Positions 5,108 through 5,281 of a stretch of DNA of 5,281 nt are shown here, one piece after another (position 1 is the first letter of the stretch; each line of letters opens with the position of its first letter). This DNA comes from Clostridia bacterium (GTDB lineage: Bacteria > Bacillota_E > RBS10-35 > JAJYVN01), in assembly GCA_027335515.1 (NCBI GenBank), contig DAHWHT010000212.1:1-5281 (forward strand). Reading direction: 5' to 3'. Position numbers and translations under genes: made by a program. Below the pieces are notes generated by a model. The model was not told the origin of the DNA. It did no database searches and saw only the letters and a list, made by a program, of their open reading frames with translations.

Positions 5108-5281
5108 AACCGGGCCCGCAGCCCAGCGAATCGACAGTCTAAGCCGAAGTTACGCCGACCAGATCTCCGGTACGCCTTGGGTCCCAACGGTTTGCGGGTA
5201 TTCACCCCGCGTTTTTCTGTCTACGCACCTCCAGGCCGACCAGGTGGAAGAGTTTGCTCTGCAACGAATCGGGGGTGGTGA
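5108..5281. other. Upstream region of the second recombinase, no gene recognised
   Basis: I see no convincing gene or minus-strand promoter here. Small repeats are present: TTGGG-T-CCCAA (5177-5187), a short palindrome, and a 9-bp direct repeat GCCGACCAG at 5154-5162 and 5235-5243. These could be part of a recombinase site or promoter but are near what GC-rich DNA gives by chance. The + strand frame that opens near 5090 has no recognisable protein character. Confidence 0.4.
5194..5218 (+). terminator. Possible + strand intrinsic terminator upstream of the second recombinase
   Basis: GCGGG (5194-5198) pairs with CCCGC (5206-5210) around a 7-nt loop, and GTTTTTCT follows. Read on the + strand this looks like a short intrinsic terminator. 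No + strand gene leads into it in this window, so it could block antisense transcription towards a gene beyond the right edge, or be a chance hairpin. Confidence 0.35.

Noticed and set aside
5090..5281. Plus-strand open frame at the right edge
   Set aside because: It starts opposite the recombinase start codon, has no ribosome binding site, crosses the terminator-like hairpin, and has no recognisable protein character.
1..5281. CRISPR array, toxin-antitoxin pair or defence genes
   Set aside because: No regularly spaced repeats and no such gene families were seen; the non-housekeeping content is limited to the two recombinases.

Overview
The window is GC-rich bacterial DNA (about 70% GC by eye) with GTG and TTG starts preceded by strong purine-rich Shine-Dalgarno sequences. 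Two tRNA genes carry an encoded CCA end. This mix fits a high-GC Firmicute-type bacterium such as the Symbiobacterium, Thermaerobacter or Sulfobacillus group. That placement is a low-confidence inference from composition and style, not from a marker gene. Nothing here is clearly plasmid- or phage-borne except the recombinase genes.

Left part (1-2536), all on the + strand: the C-terminal end of a small membrane protein of unknown function; a 12-helix transporter of major facilitator type, starting at GTG 390; then, 47 bp later, a sugar phosphate isomerase/epimerase-like TIM-barrel protein with its whole metal-binding set visible. The last two may form a small sugar uptake/conversion pair. The substrate cannot be read from the sequence.

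Middle (2545-2910): a large hairpin closes the isomerase region and runs directly into a near-consensus sigma-70-type promoter. This promoter drives two tandem leucine tRNA genes, anticodons CAG and GAG, followed by a clear intrinsic terminator.

Right part (2911-5281): two complete tyrosine recombinases lie tail to tail, with only 4 bp between their stop codons. The first, on +, begins about 130 bp after the tRNA pair. The second, on -, has a strong ribosome binding site and a basic C-terminal tail. Their catalytic halves resemble each other, with identical spacing from the HxxR box to the end of the domain, so they are likely distant paralogues. Tyrosine recombinases beside tRNA genes suggest an integration hot spot or the edge of a mobile element, but no duplicated tRNA end (att site) is visible in the window.

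The most unusual non-coding signal lies between the tRNAs and the first recombinase. A 14-bp sequence is repeated with one mismatch at 2873 and 2941, and each copy forms a hairpin with its own inverted partner. The first hairpin is the tRNA terminator; the second covers the Shine-Dalgarno sequence of the recombinase. The four arms could exchange partners, which suggests either an RNA switch or a recombinase binding site.
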